Below are positions 1 to 5,433 of a DNA stretch of 5,433 nt, one piece after another; position 1 is the first letter of the stretch; each line of letters opens with the position of its first letter. Both the position numbers and the translations under genes were made by a program. This DNA comes from an uncultured Verrucomicrobiales bacterium (GTDB lineage Bacteria; Verrucomicrobiota; Verrucomicrobiia; Verrucomicrobiales; Akkermansiaceae), in assembly GCA_937905985.1 (NCBI GenBank), contig CALCWC010000091.1, forward strand, positions 1-5,433, given 5' to 3'. The notes beneath the pieces are model-generated. The model saw only the letters and a list, made by a program, of their open reading frames with translations, searched no databases and was not told the origin of the DNA.

Positions 1-2
1 CT

Positions 3-55
3 CCAATCATTGCACACCAATTGCGTTCATCCCTCATTTCTTTGGGACACATGTG
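3..55 (+). repeat. Two-block repeat, left copy (inverted partner at 5379-5430)
   Basis: Two blocks, CCAATCATTGCA (3-14) and TTGGGACACATGTG (42-55), are separated by a 27-nt spacer. Both blocks recur exactly, in the same order, on the opposite strand at the far end of the window with a 26-nt spacer. The spacers themselves are only weakly alike, although ACC follows the first block after one base in both copies. Each block contains a palindrome: CAAT-N-ATTG in the first and CACATGTG in the second. This copy lies 59 nt before the sulfatase start. It may be a bipartite regulator-binding site, a dispersed intergenic repeat, or the edge of something outside the window. Confidence 0.75.
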
Positions 56-76
56 GCCAGCGGTGGGCTTTTTGCT

Positions 77-105
77 TTGACTTGGCGGGGTGGTTGTGGT
101 AGGGT
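77..105 (+). promoter_or_regulatory. Candidate sigma-70-type promoter of the sulfatase operon
   Basis: TTGACT (77-82) and TAGGGT (100-105) are separated by 17 nt. TGG directly before the -10 box gives an extended -10 element. Only 9 nt separate the -10 box from the ATG at 115, so transcription would start about 2-4 nt before the start codon, giving an almost leaderless message. The assignment rests on hexamer matches and spacing only. Confidence 0.45.
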
Positions 106-114
106 GTGGGGGCT

Positions 115-1902
115 ATGAGATTACGCTCCGTTATTGCAGTATTTGCATCCGTGCTGGTGCTGGGGAACGCCCCGGCGCAGCAACAGGAGACACGGCCCAA
201 CCTTCTTTTCATCATCACGGACGACCATGCCGTGCAGGCGCTGGGCAGCTGCGAGAAGGACAGCCCGGTGCCACTGCCGGGCTTCAGGCGTCTGGCGAAC
301 GAGGGTATGGTGTTCGACCGCGCGTACTGCGCCAATTCCCTGTGCGGGCCGTCGCGCGCATGCATGATCACGGGGCGCCATTCCCACAATAACGGCTTCC
401 TCTTCAACGAGGGCGATTCCCGCTTCAATCCCAACCAGCCCACCTACCCGCAGATGCTGCAGGCCGCCGGCTACCAGACAGGCATCATCGGCAAGTGGCA
501 CCTGGTGTCCGACCCGCAGGGCTTCACCTCCTGGCAGGTGTTCCCGGCGCAGGGCGACTACTGGAACCCGCTGATGGTGCAGCCCGGTCCCAACGGCAAG
601 AGCGTGCACCACCGCCTCCGCGGGTATGTGACGGATGTCATCACGGACATGGCCATCGACTGGATGGAGAACCGCGACAAGAGCAAGCCGTTTGCGCTCA
701 TCGTGGGGCACAAGGCGCCGCACCGCAACTGGATTGTGGCTCCGCGCCACTTGGAGCTCATCAAGAAGTACGTGGCCAAGCTGACGCCGCCCTCCAACCT
801 GCACGACGACTGGAAGGACCGCCCGGACTTCCTCTCCATGAGCCGCCAGACCGTGGGCTGGGACATGTGCAACTGGAACGACAACCACCTGGTGAAGGAT
901 GAAATCCCGTTCGAGGTGATGAAGGAGATTGTTCCCAACGGCATGCTCAAGCGCATGATGGAGGAGGGCCGCTTCAAAGACCAGGTGCCCGCCGACTTCG
1001 ACATCTCCAAGCACCAGCCCAAGTTCGCGCCCAAGACCAACTACGATTGGAGCACCGACGGCATGGAGCCCGGGCTGCGCGAGCTCTACCGCAACTTCTA
1101 CGCCGCCAGAACCCGCGAATTCGTGGAGAACTTCCGGCAAGGCAAGTACAAGACCCAGGAGGACATGACCGAGCAGCGCTGGCGCTGGTACATGGAGGAC
1201 TACCTGGGCGTCATCCTGGCGGTGGACGAATCCATCACCAACCTGCTGGACTACCTGGACAAGCACGGGCTCTCCGAGAACACGCTGGTGATTTACGTGG
1301 GCGACCAGGGCTTCTACACGGGCGAGCACGGCCTGTACGACAAGCGCTGGATCTTTGAAGAGACGTTCCGCATGCCGCTGGTGATGCGCTGGAAGGGGCA
1401 CATCCCCGCCGGCAAGCGCTCCCAGGCCATGGTGCAGGAAATCGACTACGCGCCCACCATCCTGGAAGTGGCGGGGGCAAACACCCCGGAGAACATGAAG
1501 ACCTTTGACGGTGTTTCACTCACCCCGCTGCTGAAGGACGGCAGCGCGCCCGAATTCGAGGACCGCCCGCTCTACTACGCCTTCTACGAGCAGCCCGGCG
1601 AACACAACGCCCCCCGCCACGACGGCATCCGCACCAAGCGATACACCCTCGCCCACATCTGGACCCCCACCCCGCAGGAGCAGCAGAGCGGCCAGCGCAA
1701 GCCCTCCAACGAGTGGATGCTCTTCGACAACGAGAAGGACCCCGCCCAGATGCACAACGTCTCCCAGAACCCGGAGTACGCCAAGACCATGGAAGAGCTC
1801 ATGCGCATCTACGAGGAGCAGCGCGCCAAGTACCGCGTGCCGCAGGACTGCCCCGGCAGCACCAATCCCCGCCCCAAGTTCGAGCCCTCCTGGAACAAGT
1901 AA
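115..1902 (+). CDS. Exported S1-family (formylglycine-type) sulfatase
   Basis: This 595-residue protein should hydrolyse sulfate esters, probably on host or dietary glycans, outside the cytoplasm. Residues 1-21 form a signal peptide: Arg-rich start, hydrophobic core, and an APA cleavage site before QQQ. Family motifs occur in order: metal-binding DDH at 36-38; CGPSRACMITG at 77-87 with Cys77 as the predicted formylglycine precursor (CxPSR type); GKWH at 126-129; GHKAPH at 198-203; and GDQG at 396-399 followed by GEHGLYDKR, giving the metal ligand Asp397 and Lys410. Length is slightly above the usual 450-560. The GDQGF...GEHG...DKR block resembles GlcNAc-6-O-sulfatases (subfamily S1_11) from memory, but the substrate is not established. 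ATG 115 is chosen because it begins the signal peptide; an in-frame stop at 100-102 limits any extension, and GTG 106 is the only earlier option. There is no clear Shine-Dalgarno apart from a G run at 108-112. It is the first gene of a probable three-gene operon. No sulfatase-maturating enzyme is present in the window. Confidence 0.93.
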   Translation: MRLRSVIAVFASVLVLGNAPAQQQETRPNLLFIITDDHAVQALGSCEKDSPVPLPGFRRLANEGMVFDRAYCANSLCGPSRACMITGRHSHNNGFLFNEGDSRFNPNQPTYPQMLQAAGYQTGIIGKWHLVSDPQGFTSWQVFPAQGDYWNPLMVQPGPNGKSVHHRLRGYVTDVITDMAIDWMENRDKSKPFALIVGHKAPHRNWIVAPRHLELIKKYVAKLTPPSNLHDDWKDRPDFLSMSRQTVGWDMCNWNDNHLVKDEIPFEVMKEIVPNGMLKRMMEEGRFKDQVPADFDISKHQPKFAPKTNYDWSTDGMEPGLRELYRNFYAARTREFVENFRQGKYKTQEDMTEQRWRWYMEDYLGVILAVDESITNLLDYLDKHGLSENTLVIYVGDQGFYTGEHGLYDKRWIFEETFRMPLVMRWKGHIPAGKRSQAMVQEIDYAPTILEVAGANTPENMKTFDGVSLTPLLKDGSAPEFEDRPLYYAFYEQPGEHNAPRHDGIRTKRYTLAHIWTPTPQEQQSGQRKPSNEWMLFDNEKDPAQMHNVSQNPEYAKTMEELMRIYEEQRAKYRVPQDCPGSTNPRPKFEPSWNK

Positions 1903-1913
1903 ACCCCACCGCC

Positions 1914-2981
1914 ATGAGCCAGAAACTGGAAACATTGCGCTCCTACCTGGAGCAGTACTACAAGGCGGAGGAGTGCCCCTCCCTGCTGGCACAGGCGGAG
2001 GAATGGTCCGCCACCAAGCCCCTGGAGGGCCTGAGCATCCTGGATGCCACGCCGCTCTTCCGCAACACGCTGGCCAAGCATTACGCCCTGATGGCGGGCG
2101 GGGCGAAAGTCTATGTGCCGCAAGTCTCCATCATGCCATCCGACCCCGCCATCTTCGGCAAACTGGAGGAGTTCGGCATCGGCGTGGCGCACAAGGGGGA
2201 CAACTTCTTCGACATCGTGCTGGACTGCTCCGGGCAGTTCAGCCGCCTGAAACCCAAGCTGGGTTTTGCGGAGCTCACGCGCTCCGGCGTGCGGCGCTAT
2301 GAACACGCGCCCACACGCCCCGTCTTCGTGGCGGACTCCGGCCGCATCAAGCGCATCGAAACCGCACTCGGAACCGGGGAAAGCCTCTTCCGCGCACTCC
2401 GGCAGCTCGGCCACAGCGACTTCAAGGGACGCCGCCTCCTGGTGGTCGGCTACGGCAAGGTCGGCCGCGGCATCGTGCTGTATGCCGTCAAGAACGGCAT
2501 GAAGGTCACCGTTTCCGATGTAGAGGACGTGAGCAACGAGCTCCCGGACGGCGTGTCCTATGTGGATGCCAACGACACGGAGGGCTTCAACGCGGCGGCA
2601 TCGCGCGCGTGGTGCCTGGTAACGGCCACGGGCGTGCCGGGCGCGCTGCGGCGCCGCCTGCAGGCCGCCACGCTGGCAACATCCACCGTGATGCTGGCCA
2701 ACATGGGCGTGGAGGACGAGTTCGGCGCGGAGATACCGAAGGCGCGCGTGCTCAACAAGAAGCTCCCGCTGAATTTCATCCTGGAGGAACCCACCGCCAT
2801 GCGGTACATCGAGACCACCATGGCGCTGCACAACGCATGCGCGCTGGAGCTGCTGACGCAGGACCTGCCGCACAAGTGCATGACCCCGCCGCAGGATGTA
2901 GAGGACAAGCTGCTGCAGATTGCGGAAACGCGCGGGCTTATCGGCGCGGATATCCGCACGCTGCTCACCGAGTACAAGTAA
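1914..2981 (+). CDS. S-adenosylhomocysteine hydrolase-like NAD-binding protein, catalytic residues apparently lost
   Basis: This 355-residue protein has the layout of adenosylhomocysteinase but is shorter than the usual 420-470. Residues about 40-96 resemble the N-terminal substrate-binding half. DCSGQ at 104-108 matches the enzyme's DDGGD region, and AELTRSGV at 119-126 matches its SEETTTGV. The Rossmann loop is GYGKVG at 179-184, with Asp202 at the end of the second strand suggesting NAD rather than NADP. VTATG at 236-240 and NMG at 263-265 also match. By hand alignment from memory, the LHMT histidine becomes Asp44, the lysine of the TKSKFDN motif becomes Ile145, that motif's Asp-Asn pair becomes Glu149-Thr150, the cysteine of YGCRES becomes Thr or Gly, and the GHF and GHP histidines are absent. 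The C-terminal KPDHYRY tail that completes the NAD site is missing. A true hydrolase is therefore unlikely; a related dehydrogenase or a binding/regulatory role is possible. The gene starts 11 nt after the sulfatase stop without a Shine-Dalgarno, suggesting translational coupling. Confidence 0.72.
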   Translation: MSQKLETLRSYLEQYYKAEECPSLLAQAEEWSATKPLEGLSILDATPLFRNTLAKHYALMAGGAKVYVPQVSIMPSDPAIFGKLEEFGIGVAHKGDNFFDIVLDCSGQFSRLKPKLGFAELTRSGVRRYEHAPTRPVFVADSGRIKRIETALGTGESLFRALRQLGHSDFKGRRLLVVGYGKVGRGIVLYAVKNGMKVTVSDVEDVSNELPDGVSYVDANDTEGFNAAASRAWCLVTATGVPGALRRRLQAATLATSTVMLANMGVEDEFGAEIPKARVLNKKLPLNFILEEPTAMRYIETTMALHNACALELLTQDLPHKCMTPPQDVEDKLLQIAETRGLIGADIRTLLTEYK

Positions 2982-2988
2982 GCACGCC

Positions 2989-4128
2989 ATGGGGGACAAG
3001 GCCACACTCGCGCTGCGCATCGTGCTCTCCGTACTGGGGGCGGCAGCTCTGCTGTATGTGTTTTCCTACCCGGATTCCATCATCCCGCGCAGCCTGCTGG
3101 AGGAGGAGCTGGAGGACGAGCGCTTCACCCGCTACGCGTTCAAGCCGCTGATGTTCATCGTCCCGCTCCTGTTCATGGAGATTGTGAGCCTGTGCGGCAG
3201 CCGCCGCAACCTGGTGTGGTTCAGCGGGCTGATCGGCGTGCTGCTGGCGGCGGTGGCGGCGTGGCCCGTGCTCACCGCACGCATGCCGGAACTGGTGCAC
3301 CCCACCTTCGGATTCGAGGACGGCAAGCTCGCCCACGGCATACTCTGCTACGCCGTGGTGGTGGCCTGCAGCCTGCTGGTGCGCGTCACCCTGCTCTCCT
3401 ACCTCTTCAAATACTACCGCTCGCCCGATGAAGAGGCGGGCTACGGCGATGTGGACGCAGCCGAGCTGGATCCCGAGAATGCGCTCACCGTGCGAGAGAT
3501 TGCCGCCAATCCCGCCAAGGCCAAGCCCCGTTTCCTCTTCCTGGAAATCGATGTGGAGCGCATCCGCAGCTTCCATGAGCTCATGGCCAACCTGCTGGGC
3601 CGCCGCCGCCGCACGCGCCGCGCCATCATCTCAGGGCTCATCCTGCTGGCGGCTTGGGTGGCCTTCTTCCCCCAGCCCGGTCCCAAGCAGGCACTCCTGC
3701 GCGACCTGGACGCCATGTACGCCACCCGCGGCACCGCATCCAACGGCATGCAGCTCGCCACCACACGCGCCGTCCACGCCGCCTACCGCGTGATGGAATA
3801 CATCTCCGCGCACGAATCCTTTGCCGGGTTCACGCGCGAGAAGGCGGAGAAGTGGCTGCGCCTGGACCGCGCGCCGGAGGACTACCGCCGCCAGCTGCGC
3901 GACGAGCGCGACCTTCCCCTGCCCTCCGTGGACGACACCTTCGAGAGCCGCACGCGTTTCCTCACCGTCACCGACGGCACGCGCTGGGCCGTGCTCTTCA
4001 TCCGTACCAACGAGGCGGGAGACATCATCAACATCGCCGAGGTGCAGGACGCCGGCTGGAATGCCATTGCGGACGAGCTGCGGCGCCAGTATGGCGAAGA
4101 TTGGCGAGGCGCGTATTTCCGCGATTGA
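2989..4128 (+). CDS. Uncharacterised five-helix membrane protein with extracytoplasmic C-terminal domain
   Basis: I do not recognise this 379-residue protein. Hydrophobic helices lie at about 7-26, 53-69, 76-97, 114-140 and 212-228. Positive charges (SRR at 71-73, KYYR at 141-144, RRRRTRR at 205-211) fall on one side and the acidic stretch EEELEDER (38-45) on the other. This predicts a cytoplasmic N terminus, a cytoplasmic loop of about 70 residues (141-211), and a soluble C-terminal domain of about 150 residues (229-379) outside the membrane. That domain is helical (255-305), then has a likely beta hairpin (323-339, FLTVTDG...WAVLFIR). No catalytic motif is evident. An in-frame start at 2920 exists but would overlap the preceding gene by about 60 nt and add an Arg/Ser-rich leader before the first helix, so ATG 2989, 7 nt after the upstream stop, is preferred. 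There is no Shine-Dalgarno. It may be a membrane partner of the preceding gene, but that is inferred from position only. Confidence 0.82.
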   Translation: MGDKATLALRIVLSVLGAAALLYVFSYPDSIIPRSLLEEELEDERFTRYAFKPLMFIVPLLFMEIVSLCGSRRNLVWFSGLIGVLLAAVAAWPVLTARMPELVHPTFGFEDGKLAHGILCYAVVVACSLLVRVTLLSYLFKYYRSPDEEAGYGDVDAAELDPENALTVREIAANPAKAKPRFLFLEIDVERIRSFHELMANLLGRRRRTRRAIISGLILLAAWVAFFPQPGPKQALLRDLDAMYATRGTASNGMQLATTRAVHAAYRVMEYISAHESFAGFTREKAEKWLRLDRAPEDYRRQLRDERDLPLPSVDDTFESRTRFLTVTDGTRWAVLFIRTNEAGDIINIAEVQDAGWNAIADELRRQYGEDWRGAYFRD

Positions 4129-4161
4129 CGGGGCTTCCCGGCCCTTTCCGCGGATTTTTTT
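4118..4161 (+). terminator. Possible rho-independent terminator of the three-gene operon
   Basis: TCCGCG (4118-4123) can pair with CGCGGA (4149-4154), enclosing an inner GGGC/GCCC hairpin (4131-4134 with 4141-4144). Seven T follow at 4155-4161. The left arm overlaps the end of the membrane-protein gene. The interior is imperfect, so this is a moderate call; a T-rich run continues to 4170. Confidence 0.4.
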
Positions 4162-4183
4162 GCACTTTTTCACAAATTTGACT

Positions 4184-4211
4184 TGCCAAGCGCGCGTTTG
4201 TCAGGTAGACT
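4184..4211 (+). promoter_or_regulatory. Candidate rplS promoter
   Basis: TTGCCA (4184-4189) and TAGACT (4206-4211) are separated by 16 nt. An overlapping TTGACT at 4178-4183 matches -35 better but would need a 22-nt spacer to the same -10 box. Transcription would start near 4218, giving an untranslated leader of roughly 55-60 nt. The leader can form a small imperfect hairpin (GGG at 4224-4226 with CCC at 4236-4238), which is too weak to call a regulatory structure. Confidence 0.5.
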
Positions 4212-4260
4212 ACCGCACCCGCAGGGCCGAGAGGTCCCAGAAGCATTTACACTAAAGAAC

Positions 4261-4265
4261 AGGAG
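4261..4265 (+). promoter_or_regulatory. Shine-Dalgarno site of rplS
   Basis: AGGAG lies 9 nt before the ATG at 4275 and fixes that start. It is the only strong Shine-Dalgarno before any of the five genes here. Confidence 0.85.
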
Positions 4266-4274
4266 AGACACAAG

Positions 4275-4619
4275 ATGAACATCCTCGACACTATCAGCAA
4301 GGAGCAGATGAAGGAGACCGTCACCCCCTTCAACGTGGGCGACACCGTCAAGGTGCACTGCCGCGTTATCGAAGGCGGCAAGGAGCGCGTCCAGATTTTC
4401 CAGGGCATCGTCATTGGAATGCGCGGCGCCGGCGTCAACGAGGCCTTCACCGTTCGCAAGATTTCCTACGGCGAGGGCGTGGAGCGTTCCTTCCCCGTGC
4501 ATTCCCCCAAGATTGCCAAGGTGGAGGTTGTCACCCGCGGTAAGGTCCGCCGTGCCAAGCTCAACTACCTCCGCAGCCGCGTGGGCAAGGAGGCCGTCAC
4601 CGTCAAGGCCGCCCGCTAA
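4275..4619 (+). CDS. rplS: 50S ribosomal protein L19
   Basis: The 114-residue length is typical of bacterial L19, a large-subunit protein that sits at the interface with the 30S subunit. Diagnostic stretches are FNVGDTVKVH (19-28), EGGKERVQIFQGIVI (33-47), FTVRKISYGEGVERSFPVHS (58-77) and RGKVRRAKLNYLR (88-100), all close to the family consensus. Start choice is supported by the AGGAG 9 nt upstream. In many bacteria rplS follows rpsP-rimM-trmD; here it stands alone with its own promoter and a strong terminator, so it is probably monocistronic. Its Shine-Dalgarno and C/G-ending codons fit high expression. Confidence 0.98.
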   Translation: MNILDTISKEQMKETVTPFNVGDTVKVHCRVIEGGKERVQIFQGIVIGMRGAGVNEAFTVRKISYGEGVERSFPVHSPKIAKVEVVTRGKVRRAKLNYLRSRVGKEAVTVKAAR

Positions 4620-4641
4620 GACGATTGCAACTTTACCTTTC

Positions 4642-4674
4642 AAAAGGCGCTCCCGCCACGGGAGCGCCTTTTTT
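4642..4674. terminator. Strong bidirectional terminator between rplS and the acetyltransferase
   Basis: A perfect 14-bp stem (4642-4655 with 4659-4672) contains the GC-rich core GGCGCTCCCG and closes on a 3-nt CCA loop. It is followed by six T on the + strand (4669-4674). The four A at 4642-4645 give a shorter U tract when read from the other strand, so it can also serve the convergent acetyltransferase gene, which ends at 4694. Confidence 0.93.
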
Positions 4675-4693
4675 GCATTCCCCGGCGCGCACC

Positions 4694-5305
4694 TCAGAAG
4701 ATTTGGGTGGGGAGGCGGTGTTTTTCCTTGGGCGGGAAAAGGCGGTCGTAGGCATCCACATCCGCTTCTTCCACAAGGTAGGGGGCAGGCGTGGCGTATT
4801 CTCCCGTGATGCCATGGAGGTAGCCGGGTATCAGATCCTTGCAAAGGAAGAAGGAGCTGTCCGCCCCTTCCGGCAGTCCGTGGTAGCGCAGACCGAAAGA
4901 GGAGGCGCAGGTGAAGCCGCTCTTGCCGTAGAAGGCGATATTCCCCTCAAAGCAAAGGGCACCGCAACCCATGGCCGCTGCACGCCTCATGCCTTCCTCA
5001 AGCAGCATTTTGCCGTACCCCTTGCGCTTGTATGCAGGGGCTATGCAGATGGGACCCATGGTCATGATGGGGATGCGGCGTCCATCGTCCGCGGCCAGGG
5101 TTGTTCTCACAAAGGCAATCTGGCCGATGAGCTCACCGTCCTCCTCCGCCACAAGGGCCAGCTCCGGCACATAGTCGGGGTGTCCGCGCAGAACGTGAAG
5201 CAAGTAGTGTTCCCAACAGCCGGGGCGGTACACATCCCAAAAGCTCTCGCGCACGAGTTCCTCCACCTGCCTGTGTTCATCGTTCCGTTCTGTTCGTATC
5301 ACCAT
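4694..5305 (-). CDS. GNAT-family N-acetyltransferase
   Basis: This 203-residue cytoplasmic protein should transfer an acetyl group from acetyl-CoA to an unknown amine. Motif A runs from the strand MTMGPICIAP (81-90) into the acetyl-CoA pyrophosphate loop KRKGYGK (93-99), a variant of Q/RxxGxG/A, and then a helix. FYGKSGF (125-131) is the usual YG-x-GF motif. The N-terminal stretch FWDVYRPGCWEHY and the C-terminal LIPGYLHG-x-TG...FPPKEK region resemble, from memory, a GNAT subgroup common in gut Firmicutes, so exchange between gut bacteria is conceivable but not shown. The frame stays open upstream to a TTG at 5392, but those residues are Cys-rich and overlap the repeat and promoter; ATG 5303-5305 gives the normal family N terminus MVIRTER. 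Only a weak GGGA lies near the start. It converges on rplS. Confidence 0.9.
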   Translation of the reverse strand: MVIRTERNDEHRQVEELVRESFWDVYRPGCWEHYLLHVLRGHPDYVPELALVAEEDGELIGQIAFVRTTLAADDGRRIPIMTMGPICIAPAYKRKGYGKMLLEEGMRRAAAMGCGALCFEGNIAFYGKSGFTCASSFGLRYHGLPEGADSSFFLCKDLIPGYLHGITGEYATPAPYLVEEADVDAYDRLFPPKEKHRLPTQIF

Positions 5306-5314
5306 ATTCCCAGC

Positions 5315-5343
5315 AGTGTACCACCGCCCCCTGCACGCCACAA
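5315..5343 (-). promoter_or_regulatory. Candidate promoter of the acetyltransferase
   Basis: On the - strand, TTGTGG (5343-5338) and TACACT (5320-5315) are separated by 17 nt, with an extended -10 TGG before TACACT. The -10 box is 9 nt before the ATG, the same distance as at the sulfatase gene, implying an almost leaderless transcript. The -35 box is only a partial match. Confidence 0.4.
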
Positions 5344-5361
5344 GGCTTTTCCATTTCAAAA

Positions 5362-5386
5362 CACATGTGGGTTGACTGCACATGTG
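5362..5386. promoter_or_regulatory. Pair of CACATGTG palindromes upstream of the acetyltransferase
   Basis: The 8-bp palindrome CACATGTG occurs at 5362-5369 and again at 5379-5386, 17 nt centre to centre. The second is part of the two-block repeat, and a third copy is at 48-55 upstream of the sulfatase. The pair lies just upstream of the candidate -35 box, a plausible place for a dimeric regulator. Confidence 0.4.
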
Positions 5387-5430
5387 TCCCAATGGTTTTT
5401 TGCAGGGCGTGGTAGGTATGCAATGATTGG
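5379..5430 (-). repeat. Two-block repeat, right copy (inverted partner of 3-55)
   Basis: Read on the - strand, CCAATCATTGCA (5430-5419) and TTGGGACACATGTG (5392-5379) are separated by 26 nt. Both blocks are identical to the left copy. This copy lies 73 nt before the acetyltransferase start, so both copies are upstream of, and in the same orientation as, the gene that reads inward from them. Confidence 0.75.
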
Positions 5431-5433
5431 TGG

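Noticed and set aside
53..75. Weak hairpin followed by five T before the sulfatase promoter
   Set aside because: The stem is only about four pairs with a bulge, not enough to call a terminator of an upstream gene.
862..872. GGGACATGTGC inside the sulfatase, resembling the second repeat block
   Set aside because: It lacks the full CACATGTG palindrome and has no first block nearby; it simply encodes Asp-Met-Cys in a conserved frame.
121..1401. Long - strand open frame (426 codons) opposite the sulfatase
   Set aside because: Its Val/Leu/His/Ala-rich composition with no domain is what the complement of a GC-biased gene gives; the + strand has a complete sulfatase.
1713..1913. N-terminal extension of the SAHH-like protein into the sulfatase gene
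   Set aside because: The added residues are the out-of-frame reading of the sulfatase C terminus, and family similarity begins after ATG 1914.
1809..3020. Long - strand open frame (403 codons) opposite the SAHH-like gene
   Set aside because: Same shadow pattern; it spans two real gene junctions and has no recognisable motif or start context.
4212..4260. Possible ribosomal-protein autoregulatory leader before rplS
   Set aside because: Only a small imperfect hairpin can be drawn, and it matches no leader structure I know for L19.
5306..5392. Longer acetyltransferase starting at TTG 5392 or ATG 5383
   Set aside because: The extra residues are Cys-rich, unlike GNAT N termini, and overlap the repeat blocks and candidate promoter.

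Overview
The window looks like chromosomal DNA from a GC-rich bacterium of the PVC group, most plausibly a gut-type Verrucomicrobiota (Akkermansia-like). The pointers are an exported formylglycine-type sulfatase of the kind these mucin and glycan degraders carry in many copies, GC-ending codons throughout, and a mostly Shine-Dalgarno-poor gene layout. This taxonomic reading is inference. No rRNA, tRNA, CRISPR array, transposase or phage gene is visible.

Layout: (1) Positions 1-114 are non-coding. They hold one copy of a two-block repeat and a candidate promoter whose -10 box lies only 9 nt before the first start codon. (2) Positions 115-4128 are three tightly spaced + strand genes with gaps of 11 and 7 nt, likely one transcription unit. 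They encode an exported S1-family sulfatase, a short S-adenosylhomocysteine-hydrolase-like Rossmann protein in which the catalytic residues appear replaced, and an unrecognised five-helix membrane protein with an extracytoplasmic C-terminal domain. (3) Positions 4129-4274 hold a possible terminator, the rplS promoter and the only clear Shine-Dalgarno in the window. (4) rplS (ribosomal protein L19) stands alone and ends at a strong hairpin terminator that can serve both strands. (5) A GNAT acetyltransferase on the - strand converges on that terminator. Its promoter also sits almost on top of its start codon. (6) Positions 5306-5433 are non-coding and hold the second copy of the two-block repeat, inverted relative to the first.

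The sulfatase should act in the periplasm or at the cell surface after cytoplasmic conversion of its cysteine to formylglycine. The role of its two operon partners is not known. The most unusual features are the inverted two-block repeats that bracket the window, each lying upstream of an inward-reading gene, and the SAHH-like protein that keeps the fold but seems to have lost the chemistry.
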